Origin: G020348185 sp964525045
GTDB lineage: Bacteria > Nitrospirota > Nitrospiria > Nitrospirales > UBA8639
Assembly: GCA_964525045.1 (NCBI GenBank)
Contig: CAZGFD010000011.1
Location: forward strand, 1 to 64,000
Length of the DNA stretch: 64,000 nucleotides
Reading direction: 5' to 3'
The notes below the pieces were generated by a model. That model was not told the origin of the DNA, did not search any database, and saw nothing but the letters and a program-made list of their open reading frames with translations. How positions within the stretch are numbered: the first letter of the stretch is position 1; each line of letters opens with the position of its first letter. A program made the position numbers and the translations under genes. Below, in pieces: positions 9,627 to 19,456 of the stretch.

Positions 9627-12600
9627 TTAGGTTTCGCCTGCGGCTGCGCGTCGAACTTTTCCTCGTCGGTGAGGTGAATCCTCAAGCGCGAGAACGTCAA
9701 CGAGCGCAAGGACTTCTTTCAAATATCCCGGGCTCTTATAGATCCTTCGAGCGGCAGAAAAGGTTTGAATGGCATTGGATACCAAAGTCCCCTCGGCCTC
9801 ACAAAGCCCTAGGCCATATTGGGCCAAGGCCTTGGCATCCAGGGCGCGGAAATTGTGCTGATTTTTGATCCGGAGCTGTTCAGCTTCTTCGATGGCTTTT
9901 AAAAAGGCGCTTCGTGAAGATTGTTGGTCTCCCTGACGGAGCGCGATCATACCGAGAAGAGCCAGGGTCCCGGGATTTTCCTTGGGGTTCTGATGTTGAT
10001 GAGCTCTCTCGGCTGTCTTGCGAGCGTTGGCTAGGTCCCCTCGATTCAAATAGGCCTTGGCTAAGCTCGCACGGGCAACATGTTGGAATTGGGCATTCCC
10101 CATGATGTCCAAAAGCCTCAGCGCCTCTTCGAAATGGACCATCGCTTCCTGAGGTTGATTATCATCAAGACGTAGCCTTCCCAGCCCAACAAGGCACGCT
10201 GCGTGCACAAAATTCTCTCCTATATGACTGGAAATGCTGAGGGCCTCCTCATACCGTTCCCTTGCATCGTTGATGTGTCCAAGCTGAAGATACGCATACC
10301 CAAGGTTGTACAGTGTTAACGCTTCCCCGGCTCTGTGACCGACTTCCCGGCTTAATTTAAGTGCTTGGTTATAGTACTCGACCGCACGATGTTCCTGACC
10401 CATCTCCGTATAATCATTACCGAGATTCATCAGGACAATTCCTTCGTCTCTCCGTTTCCCTCTTTCCCGAAAAATAGCCAGGGCTTCTTCATAAATCTCT
10501 GTGGCCTTGGCTAATTGACCGATTTCACTATAATAACTGCCCAGATTGAGAAGAGCTCGACTTTCCTTGTCTCGGTGGTGTGATTCCTTGGCCGACTCTA
10601 AGGCTTGCAGGTAACAGAATTCCGCCATCTGCAGCTGACCTAACCGATAGTAACTATTTCCCAATCCCAGAAGACTGGCTTCCTTTAAGTTTGGGTCGGT
10701 CAGGTGCCCTTGCAGACGTTCGTGAAGGTCCACGATGAGTCGAAAATAACCCCAGGGCAGTAGATAATCATAGTCGATCTCCAAAAGCACAAGGGCCGCC
10801 GTTTCATAGTCTTCACCGGCCAGGCGTAATTCAAATTCGGCTATTTGTGGCTCCAAATCCATCAGCGTTTTCCAATTTTCACGTGGCAACCGCACGGCTT
10901 CGAAATAATTGGCCGCTCGATGGCGTAGCGCATATTGCGTAAAGGGAGGCTCATCGACATTCTCCCGGTCCTCCAGATCGCCAGGCGGCATCCGTGTGAG
11001 GGCATAGGTCCGGTCGACAGGATCAAGATAATAGCGACCGGCTTCTTTACGGACCAATTGCGTGCTCACTAATCGTGTGATGACGGGAGCGCTATTCACA
11101 CCCGGCACGAAAGGCTGGAGAAGATAATCAACCGCGGTGCTCGAGACCGGGGATCCATAGATCGCCAGTGCCTGCAAGACCTGCTGGCTTTCTCGGTCCA
11201 ATCGACTGAATGCTTCGCCTACCAGCATCTCTACGACATTTTCCGGCAACAGACTGTTCGTTTCGGCCAGGAGATCCTGGAAAGAAGAATCTCGGTCTGA
11301 AGCTAAAATGCTATAGAGCGTTTCGAGCGCGCGAGGGTATCCGTGCGTCTGTTCACGGGCGGTATTCAGGAGATTATCGGAGGCGGTTTTCAGACCGATC
11401 TTTCCGCTGCTGTCTAATTCTCGAAGGAGATTTTCGGCATAGGGCGACGAGAGGCCTTCCTCAAGGTCAAGTTGCGTATGGCGACTCGGCTGGATGGTGA
11501 GGAGCTGCTCCGGTAAAACCTGCGATGTCAGAATGATCTTGACGGCATGCTGTGGAGCCATCACGAAGGCCCACAAGGCTTCATTCAGCTCAGCATCCTT
11601 CACTTCCCCCGACTCAGGATCCAGCGCCGTTTCAAAGCCGTCTAGCAAGACGAGGGTAAGGCCACTCGGAAAATTGGCGAGCAAGGCATTGACCTTTGCT
11701 GCTGTGGGAACCTGTGGGGTTTTGTAGAGGGTCTCAAGAGTCCGGCCGGCTTCTTCTGATAGCAATCGGCTTAGGTCGGCATACAAATTGGGAAACGTGA
11801 CTTTGCGTGACCCCACCGTACTCAAATATACAATACCATCTACGGTGAGGGAGCCAAGGTCATCGGGTAAGTAGCCGCTTTCTAGGGAATCGAGAAGACG
11901 GCAGACTAACGCGGTTTTTCCAACCCCTCCTCCTCCTCTGATTGTCATAAGAGATTTCGAGTGGTCTTGGAGGAAGTCCACCATGAGTTTGGTTTCGGCA
12001 TGACGGTTCTGAAAATAACTGGGGGTCACAGCCGGTGGCGGATTGATAAATTTCGTAGTTGTTCTTCCGCTTTTCGGTTCAGCAGGCTTTCGTTCCCGTT
12101 CCAGACCAAGTTGAATATTCTCTTCAACCCGGGAAGCAATTCCCTGTGGATCCAAAACCAATCGTTGTTGATGGTCAATCTGCTTTTGAAGTAAGGTGAT
12201 TTCTTCCTGAATCCGCTCTTTTTTTGGGGCGTCTTTGGCGTGCTCGATATCCCTTTCTGCGTCTCCGAGACGGTCAACGAGTAATTGTAATTGCCCCTCA
12301 GGGGTCATGAGCCAACTGAGGTGACTCGTCAAGGAGGTCCGAGCCTGATCAAAATCTCCAGAAAAATCAATACACCGACGTGCCCCTAACTTCCAGGGAA
12401 GGGTAGCTTCAGCATGAAGAATAATAGGCACGACCGGTTTTTTATATCGAAGAGCCTTTGTCCATTCATTTTGGCTTTCTGATGAACTTCGAACGCTATC
12501 CTTGGTCGCTACGAATAGGAGACTCTGACAAGTTCGGATAGCTTCCCTCCTTTGTTCGTCGGGTGATTTTCCCGGTGACACGTTATGCTTTCCGATCCAC

Positions 12601-12701
12601 CCTTGAATCGAAGGCTCTCCCTTGAGCAACTCTTCGTAAAGCTTAAGGGCAAACCGCTCGCCGTCAGCGGTGGAATAGCAAATAAAGTGGAAGTCCTGCA
12701 T
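9627..12701 (-). CDS. TIR-STAND (NB-ARC-like)-TPR protein, candidate immune NLR
   Basis: 1024 residues. Residues 1-135 form a TIR domain (FHFICYSTADGERFA; box 2-like region; SQNEWTKAL with Glu79 in the place of the NADase catalytic glutamate). A charged coiled-coil linker follows (about 140-190). Residues about 230-620 are a STAND NTPase: Walker A GGGGVGKTALV near 255-265, Walker B LTLVLLDGFE, a GxP-like HGYPRALE block and a winged-helix region. From about 660 to 990 come repeated TPRs (GLGNSYYRLGQLQMAE, NLGSYYSEIGQLAKA, NLGNDYTEMGQEHRA). Related TIR-STAND proteins act as phage sensors that deplete NAD+ once oligomerised; that role is inferred here. It stands alone with large gaps on both sides and no visible Shine-Dalgarno. 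Confidence 0.85.
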   Translation of the reverse strand: MQDFHFICYSTADGERFALKLYEELLKGEPSIQGWIGKHNVSPGKSPDEQRREAIRTCQSLLFVATKDSVRSSSESQNEWTKALRYKKPVVPIILHAEATLPWKLGARRCIDFSGDFDQARTSLTSHLSWLMTPEGQLQLLVDRLGDAERDIEHAKDAPKKERIQEEITLLQKQIDHQQRLVLDPQGIASRVEENIQLGLERERKPAEPKSGRTTTKFINPPPAVTPSYFQNRHAETKLMVDFLQDHSKSLMTIRGGGGVGKTALVCRLLDSLESGYLPDDLGSLTVDGIVYLSTVGSRKVTFPNLYADLSRLLSEEAGRTLETLYKTPQVPTAAKVNALLANFPSGLTLVLLDGFETALDPESGEVKDAELNEALWAFVMAPQHAVKIILTSQVLPEQLLTIQPSRHTQLDLEEGLSSPYAENLLRELDSSGKIGLKTASDNLLNTAREQTHGYPRALETLYSILASDRDSSFQDLLAETNSLLPENVVEMLVGEAFSRLDRESQQVLQALAIYGSPVSSTAVDYLLQPFVPGVNSAPVITRLVSTQLVRKEAGRYYLDPVDRTYALTRMPPGDLEDRENVDEPPFTQYALRHRAANYFEAVRLPRENWKTLMDLEPQIAEFELRLAGEDYETAALVLLEIDYDYLLPWGYFRLIVDLHERLQGHLTDPNLKEASLLGLGNSYYRLGQLQMAEFCYLQALESAKESHHRDKESRALLNLGSYYSEIGQLAKATEIYEEALAIFRERGKRRDEGIVLMNLGNDYTEMGQEHRAVEYYNQALKLSREVGHRAGEALTLYNLGYAYLQLGHINDARERYEEALSISSHIGENFVHAACLVGLGRLRLDDNQPQEAMVHFEEALRLLDIMGNAQFQHVARASLAKAYLNRGDLANARKTAERAHQHQNPKENPGTLALLGMIALRQGDQQSSRSAFLKAIEEAEQLRIKNQHNFRALDAKALAQYGLGLCEAEGTLVSNAIQTFSAARRIYKSPGYLKEVLALVDVLALEDSPHRRGKVRRAAAGET

Positions 12702-13345
12702 AGTCTAACTTATTGAAAAAATGACTAGATTTTTCGAGAAAACATCATAGTAGAATGATTTTGCAGATTTCTCAAGGTTGACAACCAGAAGGGGCTCACC
12801 GGCTTTTGTATCAGGGGAGATCTCCTTCACAGGGGTTGACCGTAAAGACTGCGAGAGGGTGAATTTCGAGAATGACCTTTCACCAGGTCTAAACAATTAC
12901 AGTGATGTTGGGCCCGAATAATTTCAGAACAAGTGAATTTCAATTGTTTGTTTCGTAAGTATTTTGTCTTATATCCTGATGGCCTGAAGAGAACGTTTCT
13001 TTAAGGTCTCAATTGTAAGGGACCTGGAGGGTAATGAAAAGGGGAGGGAAGTTTTTCTTAAAAGGAAATTTCGAGAGATTGAGGAGACCACCGGAGCTAT
13101 TCGGCTTTCCCCCTGCCACATTTAACCATTGGGAAGCGGTGACGAAAAATATATTCTTCGAGGTTGGGTTCCAAGTCTTGGTGCCGCATCAAAATGACTC
13201 AGACTCTGTGACGGTAAGCCTGGAGTCCAACGGCATTAATGAAAAGACGAAAGAGGTAAGAATGCGGTTTCAATCTTGCCTTTGCCTAACGTCGTCTGTG
13301 GGCTGATCTCTCTTGGTGTCAATTATACGGGACTAAAATCAAATA
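12702..13345. other. Gene-free gap upstream of TIR gene
   Basis: About 640 bases. A 63-codon minus-strand frame (12705-12896) and a 90-codon plus-strand frame (13034-13306, preceded by GGAGG only 3 bases from the ATG) are present but resemble no family and lack convincing coding character. The TIR gene promoter should lie here, but no clear sigma-70 pair was identified. Confidence 0.35.
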
Positions 13346-14344
13346 CTATTGGTTTTCATAAGGCACCAAATATTTGTATATCATATCGGGCTCTAATTTC
13401 GGATGGAGATTCTGGTCAGTCACAATTTCGTGAAATTCAAGATTGAAAACTTTTGCCATATTCTTTTGAACTGGTAATTTATTATTATTTTCCGGCCTGA
13501 TCATAATAATTTTACTCTCCGGTTTCATCCAGTTCATCAGTGTGCATTCAGAACCTTTAATGAAAATGATGCCTTTGCAGTGGCTGAATACATTTATTTG
13601 ATCTTTTAATGAGCATATTCCTGGTTCAAAAATTTGAACCGGAATCCCTTTTTCATTTAAATTTTTTGATGCCTCCTCAATTCCTTTCAGAGAATATCTG
13701 GCTGCACCATACCCGAGCTCCGTTGCTCCACCTCCTTTTTTGTAATAATCCGGTTCCTCCGATCGCTTAATAATGACATATTGATCTATATATTTATCTA
13801 ATTCGGGATTAGCAGGGAATTTCCTGATTTGGTTCCAGATGATGTTCTGGATATTGGTAATTTCCCCGATAAATTTTTTGTTGAAAGATTTTGTTCTAAA
13901 GAGATAATGACGGTTATTAAAAGAAATATTATCCCAATACCTTTTGAGCCAGATTTTGAATCTCGGGCGATAAAATTTGTCAAAAAAATAATACCACCGT
14001 ACAACTAAAATCAAATCCCATCTCGGAATTATTATTTTCGTTAAATCACTTTGGTCTAACGTATCTTCTTTTTGGATTTCATAATTAATATCAAACAGCG
14101 AAAAAATCTCTTTATAAAAAGGATCCATGTTGGGCCCGCAGGAGCGAAGGAAGTACATTTTATTTTCCCTGACGTGAGATTCATTAGTCAGGATAAAAGA
14201 TAAACACGGCAGGAAATATCCCCAGATAAAATGAAAAAAGTGCTCCGGACAGTTTACCGTGTACCCTGTCCCAATACTTTTATAGAACTTCAGGTAAACC
14301 TTGTTTTGGTCAGGATTTGACCCAATTAATTTTTTTATTTTCAT
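13346..14344 (-). CDS. GT61-like (DUF563) glycosyltransferase
   Basis: 332 residues, strongly AT-rich. The C-terminal half carries the DUF563/GT61 signature: SLKDQINVFSHCKGIIFI followed by KGSECTLMNWMKPESKIIMI, the region that in family members reads as a helix, an 'HGA-like' loop and a Glu-ending strand. An N-terminal His-rich patch (NCPEHFFHFIWGYFLPCLSF) matches the family's start of the catalytic fold. It probably adds a sugar to a surface glycan; donor and acceptor unknown. Low GC compared with the 27-64 kb half points to horizontal origin. Confidence 0.65.
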   Translation of the reverse strand: MKIKKLIGSNPDQNKVYLKFYKSIGTGYTVNCPEHFFHFIWGYFLPCLSFILTNESHVRENKMYFLRSCGPNMDPFYKEIFSLFDINYEIQKEDTLDQSDLTKIIIPRWDLILVVRWYYFFDKFYRPRFKIWLKRYWDNISFNNRHYLFRTKSFNKKFIGEITNIQNIIWNQIRKFPANPELDKYIDQYVIIKRSEEPDYYKKGGGATELGYGAARYSLKGIEEASKNLNEKGIPVQIFEPGICSLKDQINVFSHCKGIIFIKGSECTLMNWMKPESKIIMIRPENNNKLPVQKNMAKVFNLEFHEIVTDQNLHPKLEPDMIYKYLVPYENQ

Positions 14345-14424
14345 ATTTTAAAGTAATTTTTCAGGGAAAAAGGATTCATTGACCACAAATAGAACAGATT
14401 TCTGGTGGTGTTTACCATCTGTCG

Positions 14425-14565
14425 AGCGGTTACCAATGAGGAGGTCAGCCGCGCTTTGCCCTTCTTGCCTCCCCGTTTTCGGAATTCAATGGTCAGTTCG
14501 ACCAAGATTTGCTTCAAGGAGTCAGACTCTTGTTTTAGGCTTTGTTTCGTAGTTGATTCCGCCCG
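14425..14565 (-). pseudogene. Possible transposase fragment (OrfA-like coiled coil)
   Basis: Between 14345 and 14681 no intact gene is seen, but the minus strand from about 14565 reads AESTTKQSLKQESDSLKQ then ILVELTIEFRKRG. This resembles the leucine-zipper end of an IS3-type OrfA, where a Leu heptad follows a Thr-Lys-rich turn. No start codon, helix-turn-helix or OrfB is present, so only a decayed scrap could remain. Identification is tentative. Confidence 0.3.
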
Positions 14566-14681
14566 CGGTGTTCATTCAAAGGGTACAAACCAAGGTTCTT
14601 GGACTTAATGAGGAACCGGACCTTTACGACGATAGAAGGGGATTCTATTTTCTCAATAATGTTACGAGATGCTAAGCCTGA

Positions 14682-15962
14682 CTATCCAAATGTATTGCGG
14701 TTAAGCATGTTAAGAATTAAGGATGCAATACATCTTAATTGATAACTCGCAAAGCATGATGTTTTTAGCACTGACCTGAGTTCAGGCAAGGTAATCCATC
14801 GCTGATTATTGCTGATTGGAATTTCATTTCCAATTTCGATGACTTTAAAAACTGATTCATTCTTGTAAAACCTTCCACCTTCTTCTGATTGAATCATTTC
14901 TGCAATGACCGATCCGTCTTGAATAAAATCTGTTTTATTCTCCATGTTGGCGCCGGGATATATAAGGTAAGAGGGAAGGATGGTTTTCTGGCCGCTGACA
15001 CCGAATTCGTTATCTATGGTTACTAGGCACTCCAGTTGTTTGTGTACGTGGCGAATAATAAGAACGGCTAATCCTATGTTTTGGGATAGCATCAGAGGTT
15101 GCTGCCAATTAGAAACTTCGCGTGCTTGGCAATGAATATCAAACATCTCAACCCAAATCCCCGACCCGGAATGATCCTGAATGCCGGATTCTGTAATTCG
15201 CCAATCATGTAATGTCGCGATGGGAACTAATTTCCATTCATTTATTCCTAAAAGATTTCCTGATAAGAGTTCGCTCGAACAGGCCATTTCTTTATTTCGT
15301 TCCGAAGCTAGGCCAGGGGCCACAAAAAGGTCCCAGTCAAAAATACTTAGGAGTGACCTCAGATCTGCATTCAGATAATTGTCTTTATTGGTTACACTTG
15401 CTATGGCTTCGAGCGAAGCCCAGATCATATTTTCTTCAGTTTCGAGCAGGCGATCAACTTCGATATAATTATGGGTTTTTGTTTTTTGAAAGTACCTTTG
15501 GCCTAAATCTAATTGGGTATTACAAGCTAACAAATGTGCATTTTGGTTATACGCCAATAATAAATCGATGTACGGAGTTCTTTTCCCACCATGCGTCATT
15601 AAATAGTTTGCGGGAGTGCATTGAATTGTCGGCCCATATTGCCCGACATTTGAATTGCCTGGTTCTATCTTCCCCTGGAGGAGAACATACACTTCATTCC
15701 CGTCTTTATGTAAGATGAGTCCGGTTATTCCACTTTGAGGCTGATATAAAGCCAGGTATTCTTTTTCGCTATACCTGTTCTTGACTCCTACAACACCAAA
15801 AAAACCATTACTTTTATGCGCCAGAGATCCATTGGCGAATGACCATTGGTTTTGTTCTGAAAAATTGATTTTCTTTAGACTGAATTCCGACCTATCAACA
15901 ATTTTTTTTAAAAAATCATTTAGATCTGATTCAGTTTTGGCCAGATTTATTTTTTTTATCAT
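14682..15962 (-). CDS. NDP-hexose 2,3-dehydratase family protein
   Basis: 426 residues. The first repeat contains the family hallmark QPQSGITGLIL, LLQGKIEPGNSN, GPTIQCTPANYLMTHGGKRTPY, which corresponds to the 'KxEPGN...SPTVQATxSNY...HGGK' block of EvaA/TylCVI-type enzymes. The second, weaker repeat spans the C-terminal half (LAVLIIRHVHKQLECLV and PSYLIYPGANMENKTDF). The family removes the 2-OH of NDP-4-keto-6-deoxyhexoses to start dideoxysugar synthesis. No partner reductase, epimerase or RmlA/B gene is nearby, so the sugar pathway must be completed elsewhere. AT-rich composition suggests transfer. Confidence 0.8.
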   Translation of the reverse strand: MIKKINLAKTESDLNDFLKKIVDRSEFSLKKINFSEQNQWSFANGSLAHKSNGFFGVVGVKNRYSEKEYLALYQPQSGITGLILHKDGNEVYVLLQGKIEPGNSNVGQYGPTIQCTPANYLMTHGGKRTPYIDLLLAYNQNAHLLACNTQLDLGQRYFQKTKTHNYIEVDRLLETEENMIWASLEAIASVTNKDNYLNADLRSLLSIFDWDLFVAPGLASERNKEMACSSELLSGNLLGINEWKLVPIATLHDWRITESGIQDHSGSGIWVEMFDIHCQAREVSNWQQPLMLSQNIGLAVLIIRHVHKQLECLVTIDNEFGVSGQKTILPSYLIYPGANMENKTDFIQDGSVIAEMIQSEEGGRFYKNESVFKVIEIGNEIPISNNQRWITLPELRSVLKTSCFASYQLRCIASLILNMLNRNTFG

Positions 15963-16326
15963 CTTTTTAAGTATTTTCTAGTTCTCTTTATTTGTCAAGC
16001 GGCGGCGATAGGAGTTGCCGGTTGCGTCTTGACCCCACCGCGTCGTCGCCGATCTGGTTCAGTCGATAATTTCTCATCGCAGCCGGCTTGCCCGGTGGCT
16101 CTGGTGCTGGGTGGGAAATAAAGGGTAGTCTTTAACGAACTAATGAAACCTATAGGCGATTTTAGATCAACAGTTTCCGATGCCCAGACGAGCCCATACC
16201 ACCCTCAACTATCTTCTTATTTTTCTGAAGAGCGGGGCCCCGACCTCTTCGACAAGGACCTTGGTCTCTATGGGAACGCGCGCTCTCATTTCTCCCCAGT
16301 AAAAGCAAGAGGCTCGACAGAATTTT
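15963..16326. other. Gene-free gap
   Basis: About 360 bases between two minus-strand genes. Open frames here are short and overlap the neighbouring glycosyltransferase in the wrong frame; nothing supportable was seen. Confidence 0.4.
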
Positions 16327-17730
16327 TCAACGCGCCTTCCCTTCACGATGACTGGACATCTCTACAGGGGCGGGGAGCTTGTAGCCTAACTCACGGTGCG
16401 GCCGGTTGGCGTGTTGGTGCTGCCGAAACTGCTCGATCAGGGTCCCTATCTCCTGCGGTGAAACTTCCACAACCCCGACCGACTCTACAAGGTTCGTGAC
16501 CTGAAGTCTTGCCGCTCCTTCAATTGACTCAATCTCAGCGGATGATAATTTTATCCCAATGGAGTTGAGTGATTGAGCCACGCGACTCCATTCGAGGACG
16601 GCCAGAGCTTTCCAGGGAGCGGCCCCAGGAGACTTATAAAAAGTCCGTGCTACCTCGACGAATTCGGTGCTTGGGAAACGGGCTTTGAGGGGGAGTTGCA
16701 TCTCCTTCGTCTTGGGGCGTCGGCAGATGACAATAACCGTTTTCGATTTGTCAAACCCCAATAGTTCTAGCCCGTGTTGAGCTGAACCTTCTGCAATGAT
16801 AAGAGAGTGTGCAGATCTATAGATTTTCAACTGCTCCTGAACAGACCGGTTTTCCGGATGGAGAACTTGAATCCCCTTCGAGGCTAAAATGTGCTCAAAG
16901 GCCAGCTCACCCGCATAGGCCCCAACCAGATTGGAGGAATCGGTACAAGGAGCAATTTTACTTCGAGAAATGTAAACAACATCGGCGACATCAACAGGTT
17001 CAAGTTGTAGCTGCAGCAAGGTAAGAGCTTCGAGGTGTGCCAATGTGGGGCTGGCATGCATCCTGGCTTGTTGGGGATACACCACTAAATTTTTAACACT
17101 AATTGACTCAGATTCAATGACAACCGGCTTGCCTGTGGGGTTGAGGTAGTTGAGTATGAACCGTTCCCAAGGTTGTAGCACTGAAGAAGGTTCATGTTGT
17201 TGGCGCATCCAAAGCAAGTACCCGGGGCGCCAGTCCAAGCTGGAAAGCAGTACTCTGGACCCAAAGTCGGCAATCTGATGACCAAAGTGGTGGCAGAGGG
17301 GACCGCACCAAAACCAATAGCCACTTTTTATTTGAGTACTCTTGGGTCTATCTTCAGTCGGAAAGACAGGGTCATCAATGCAACGATCACCCCGAAAATG
17401 TCGTAGTGCAGGTTCAAGCGCTTCCGCGCAATGCGTAGGACCACCCTTGTAAGCACTTCCACCTGCCGCGCCTTTTAAGATATCCAAAAATGGCAGGATA
17501 AGGCGATTGTGAAGAGTCAAGATCGTGTAAGGACTTCCCAGAAAACGAGTTTTGATCTTGTGGTTGAAATTTTGCTCTTCCGCCAAAAGGAATAAGCGAT
17601 GTTCTTTGGGGATGCTGAAAGAGGAAAAAACTCGACACAGCAGGCCCAAAAATATTGGCCGCCATGGCTGAGGTAACAAGCGAATCCATCTTAACAGTCG
17701 TTCCCAATTTGGCGACATCCTGCACTTCAT
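16327..17730 (-). CDS. GT61-like (DUF563) glycosyltransferase
   Basis: 467 residues; a second Met at residue 5 is an equally good start. The N-terminal catalytic part shows YWFWCGPLCHHFGHQIADFGSR, a His-rich patch typical of GT61/DUF563 proteins, followed by VVYISRSKIAPCTDSSNL and then VQEQLKIYRSAHSLIIAEGSAQHGLELLGF, equivalent to the conserved 'eQi.lf..A..iig.hGa..tN' segment. It is GC-richer than the adjacent glycosyltransferases, so the cluster is compositionally mixed. Probably a cytoplasmic transferase for surface polysaccharide; donor unknown. Confidence 0.7.
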   Translation of the reverse strand: MKCRMSPNWERLLRWIRLLPQPWRPIFLGLLCRVFSSFSIPKEHRLFLLAEEQNFNHKIKTRFLGSPYTILTLHNRLILPFLDILKGAAGGSAYKGGPTHCAEALEPALRHFRGDRCIDDPVFPTEDRPKSTQIKSGYWFWCGPLCHHFGHQIADFGSRVLLSSLDWRPGYLLWMRQQHEPSSVLQPWERFILNYLNPTGKPVVIESESISVKNLVVYPQQARMHASPTLAHLEALTLLQLQLEPVDVADVVYISRSKIAPCTDSSNLVGAYAGELAFEHILASKGIQVLHPENRSVQEQLKIYRSAHSLIIAEGSAQHGLELLGFDKSKTVIVICRRPKTKEMQLPLKARFPSTEFVEVARTFYKSPGAAPWKALAVLEWSRVAQSLNSIGIKLSSAEIESIEGAARLQVTNLVESVGVVEVSPQEIGTLIEQFRQHQHANRPHRELGYKLPAPVEMSSHREGKAR

Positions 17731-17906
17731 CGTAAGGTTTAATCCTGTTTCTTCATCATCGATTTCACTTTAGGGTAAGGGAAACTCACAAAGCAACTGA
17801 TGGGGGTGTCAATCAACTTTTTATTACTTTTGAGTGGTCTGAAATTTGTGTCGGCCGATTATTATTAGTTGTTCCCATATCTAGGAGAGTGATGAACGGT
17901 GCATGA

Positions 17907-18743
17907 TTAGGGCTCTCCGTGAACCTCAAACGGGACTTCTATTGAACAGAATATTCGATGACCGATATAGTTATTCGGTAAGTGGTGAACATGACAATCT
18001 TCATTTGGTACCCACTTTCCATCAGTTGTTTCCGTTACCGGTATAATCGTTCCTTTATAGCGAGACATTCGAACCCCGTGCCAACCGATGGCCGACATTT
18101 CCCTGGTTCGATAACCTTCAATGTCGAATCGCCATTCCTTGGAGTGTATGAACCTGGTTAATTCTTGTTGATCATAGATCCAGAATGCGCAATAGGGATT
18201 GACATCATTGACAACGAATCTCTGGCCATTGATCGTTATGGTGGTATCCGGTACTTTTTTCAAGTCGGAATAATACCACTTCCCGGTACTCGCATCGTTC
18301 TCTACCCGTAAAAACCCAAGGTTATAGTTGTTATCAATACAAATTTGTTTGTGCTTCATCCAATAATTCAATGTGCGGTCTAAAAACAGGATATCGTCTT
18401 CCATGTACATCTGAATATCGTATTCCCCGATCGTGTTTTCAATATAGGCTCTGTTTCGCCAAGTAAGATAAAAGGGGTCTAAAAAATACCTGAATGGAAA
18501 GGGTACATTGGGGTAGGAAAGTCGAATTTCCTGTTGGGTTCGTTCCCGCGTAAATCTCCGAGACCAAAATTGTCGAACAATCAATTTAATATTATTCGTC
18601 TTTGGTTTACGCCAAAACAGTTTATTAGTGTAAATAAATACATCAATGTCGTGCGGAATGTTATCGATTGATTTAATGACCTGACAAAGATATCGGTAAT
18701 GGGATTCGACGTAGTAAAACGGGATGTGCACTGCGATTTTCAC
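17907..18743 (-). CDS. GT-A-like glycosyltransferase
   Basis: 278 residues from a GTG at 18743. The start (KIAVHIPFYYVESHYRYL) matches a nucleotide-binding first strand, and the middle has MYMEDDILFLDRTLNYW, an acidic EDD that fits the metal-binding DXD of GT-A enzymes. Later blocks (NPYCAFWIYDQQELTRFI, AIGWHGVRMSRYKG) look like acceptor-side loops. The closest general description is a family 2-like or uncharacterised glycosyltransferase; no named subfamily recognised. It sits among other glycan genes on the same strand. Confidence 0.6.
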   Translation of the reverse strand: MKIAVHIPFYYVESHYRYLCQVIKSIDNIPHDIDVFIYTNKLFWRKPKTNNIKLIVRQFWSRRFTRERTQQEIRLSYPNVPFPFRYFLDPFYLTWRNRAYIENTIGEYDIQMYMEDDILFLDRTLNYWMKHKQICIDNNYNLGFLRVENDASTGKWYYSDLKKVPDTTITINGQRFVVNDVNPYCAFWIYDQQELTRFIHSKEWRFDIEGYRTREMSAIGWHGVRMSRYKGTIIPVTETTDGKWVPNEDCHVHHLPNNYIGHRIFCSIEVPFEVHGEP

Positions 18744-18958
18744 AACAACGTGCCTATTGTCCTATTCAATCTCTGTGTTTTTTAACTGATACCGGTACCC
18801 TAATGCCCTGTTCTCAAATAAACAACCTCTGAAAGTCTCCTGGCATATCATCGAGACATTCAAAGTCATTTCAGAAATCTCAGATGTCCGGCTAAGGGCA
18901 AACTATTCTTGAAATTCTTCATAGCCTGCCTGACGTTTTTCTGAATTGTTTACGTTAA

Positions 18959-19185
18959 TTAGACCACCAGTTTCTCCAGATGCTGGTGCTCTTGTTTCAA
19001 CTGTTTCGGCCGCTTTGCTTGGTCCAACTTCAGCCCGCCGAATTCCTTATTCCAGCGAACAAAGGTCGTCACCGTTACACCGATTTTCTTAGAGGCTTGG
19101 CCATTCGTTAAACCAATCCTATTTTCGATCCCCCTAACCGCAGATGTGAATGAATCTCCTCGGGGGTCTAGCGTATTTGTTCCAT
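18959..19185 (-). pseudogene. IS3-type transposase OrfA remnant
   Basis: The minus strand from an ATG at 19185 reads a typical OrfA: MEQIR, then TPEEIHSHLR, then after a frame change GLTNGQASKKIGVTVTTFVRWNKEF and GGLKLDQAKRPKQLKQEHQH ending at a TAA. The helix-turn-helix and coiled-coil are recognisable, but there is an in-frame TAG after codon 5 and a frameshift near 19120, so the gene is dead. No OrfB follows. The rest of the 18744-19456 gap shows no gene. Confidence 0.75.
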
Positions 19186-19456
19186 GTGCCCTCCCTCTTT
19201 TGGATCAGCTTAACATAGGAACTGTTTAGGTTTTGGCAGGCCGGTCACGTTAAGAGGTGAGCGAAGCTGGCTTCAGAATGGGAGTAAAGAATGGTTGAAG
19301 GCCTTTTGAAAAGTGTTGAAGAAAAACCGTGACTACTCAAGTAGGCATCTTGAGAAGATTCGTCATTATGCTGTTTGTCATTTTGATTGGAGTAATGTCA
19401 TGGAAGAACACCAAATGGTAATTAGATAGGCCGAAGTTCATGTTGAATGTTATTCC

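Noticed and set aside
12705..12896. 63-codon minus-strand frame upstream of the TIR gene
   Set aside because: No homology, no ribosome site and weak coding character.
13034..13306. 90-codon plus-strand frame
   Set aside because: A GGAGG is present but too close to the start; the translation matches no family and has no recognisable feature.
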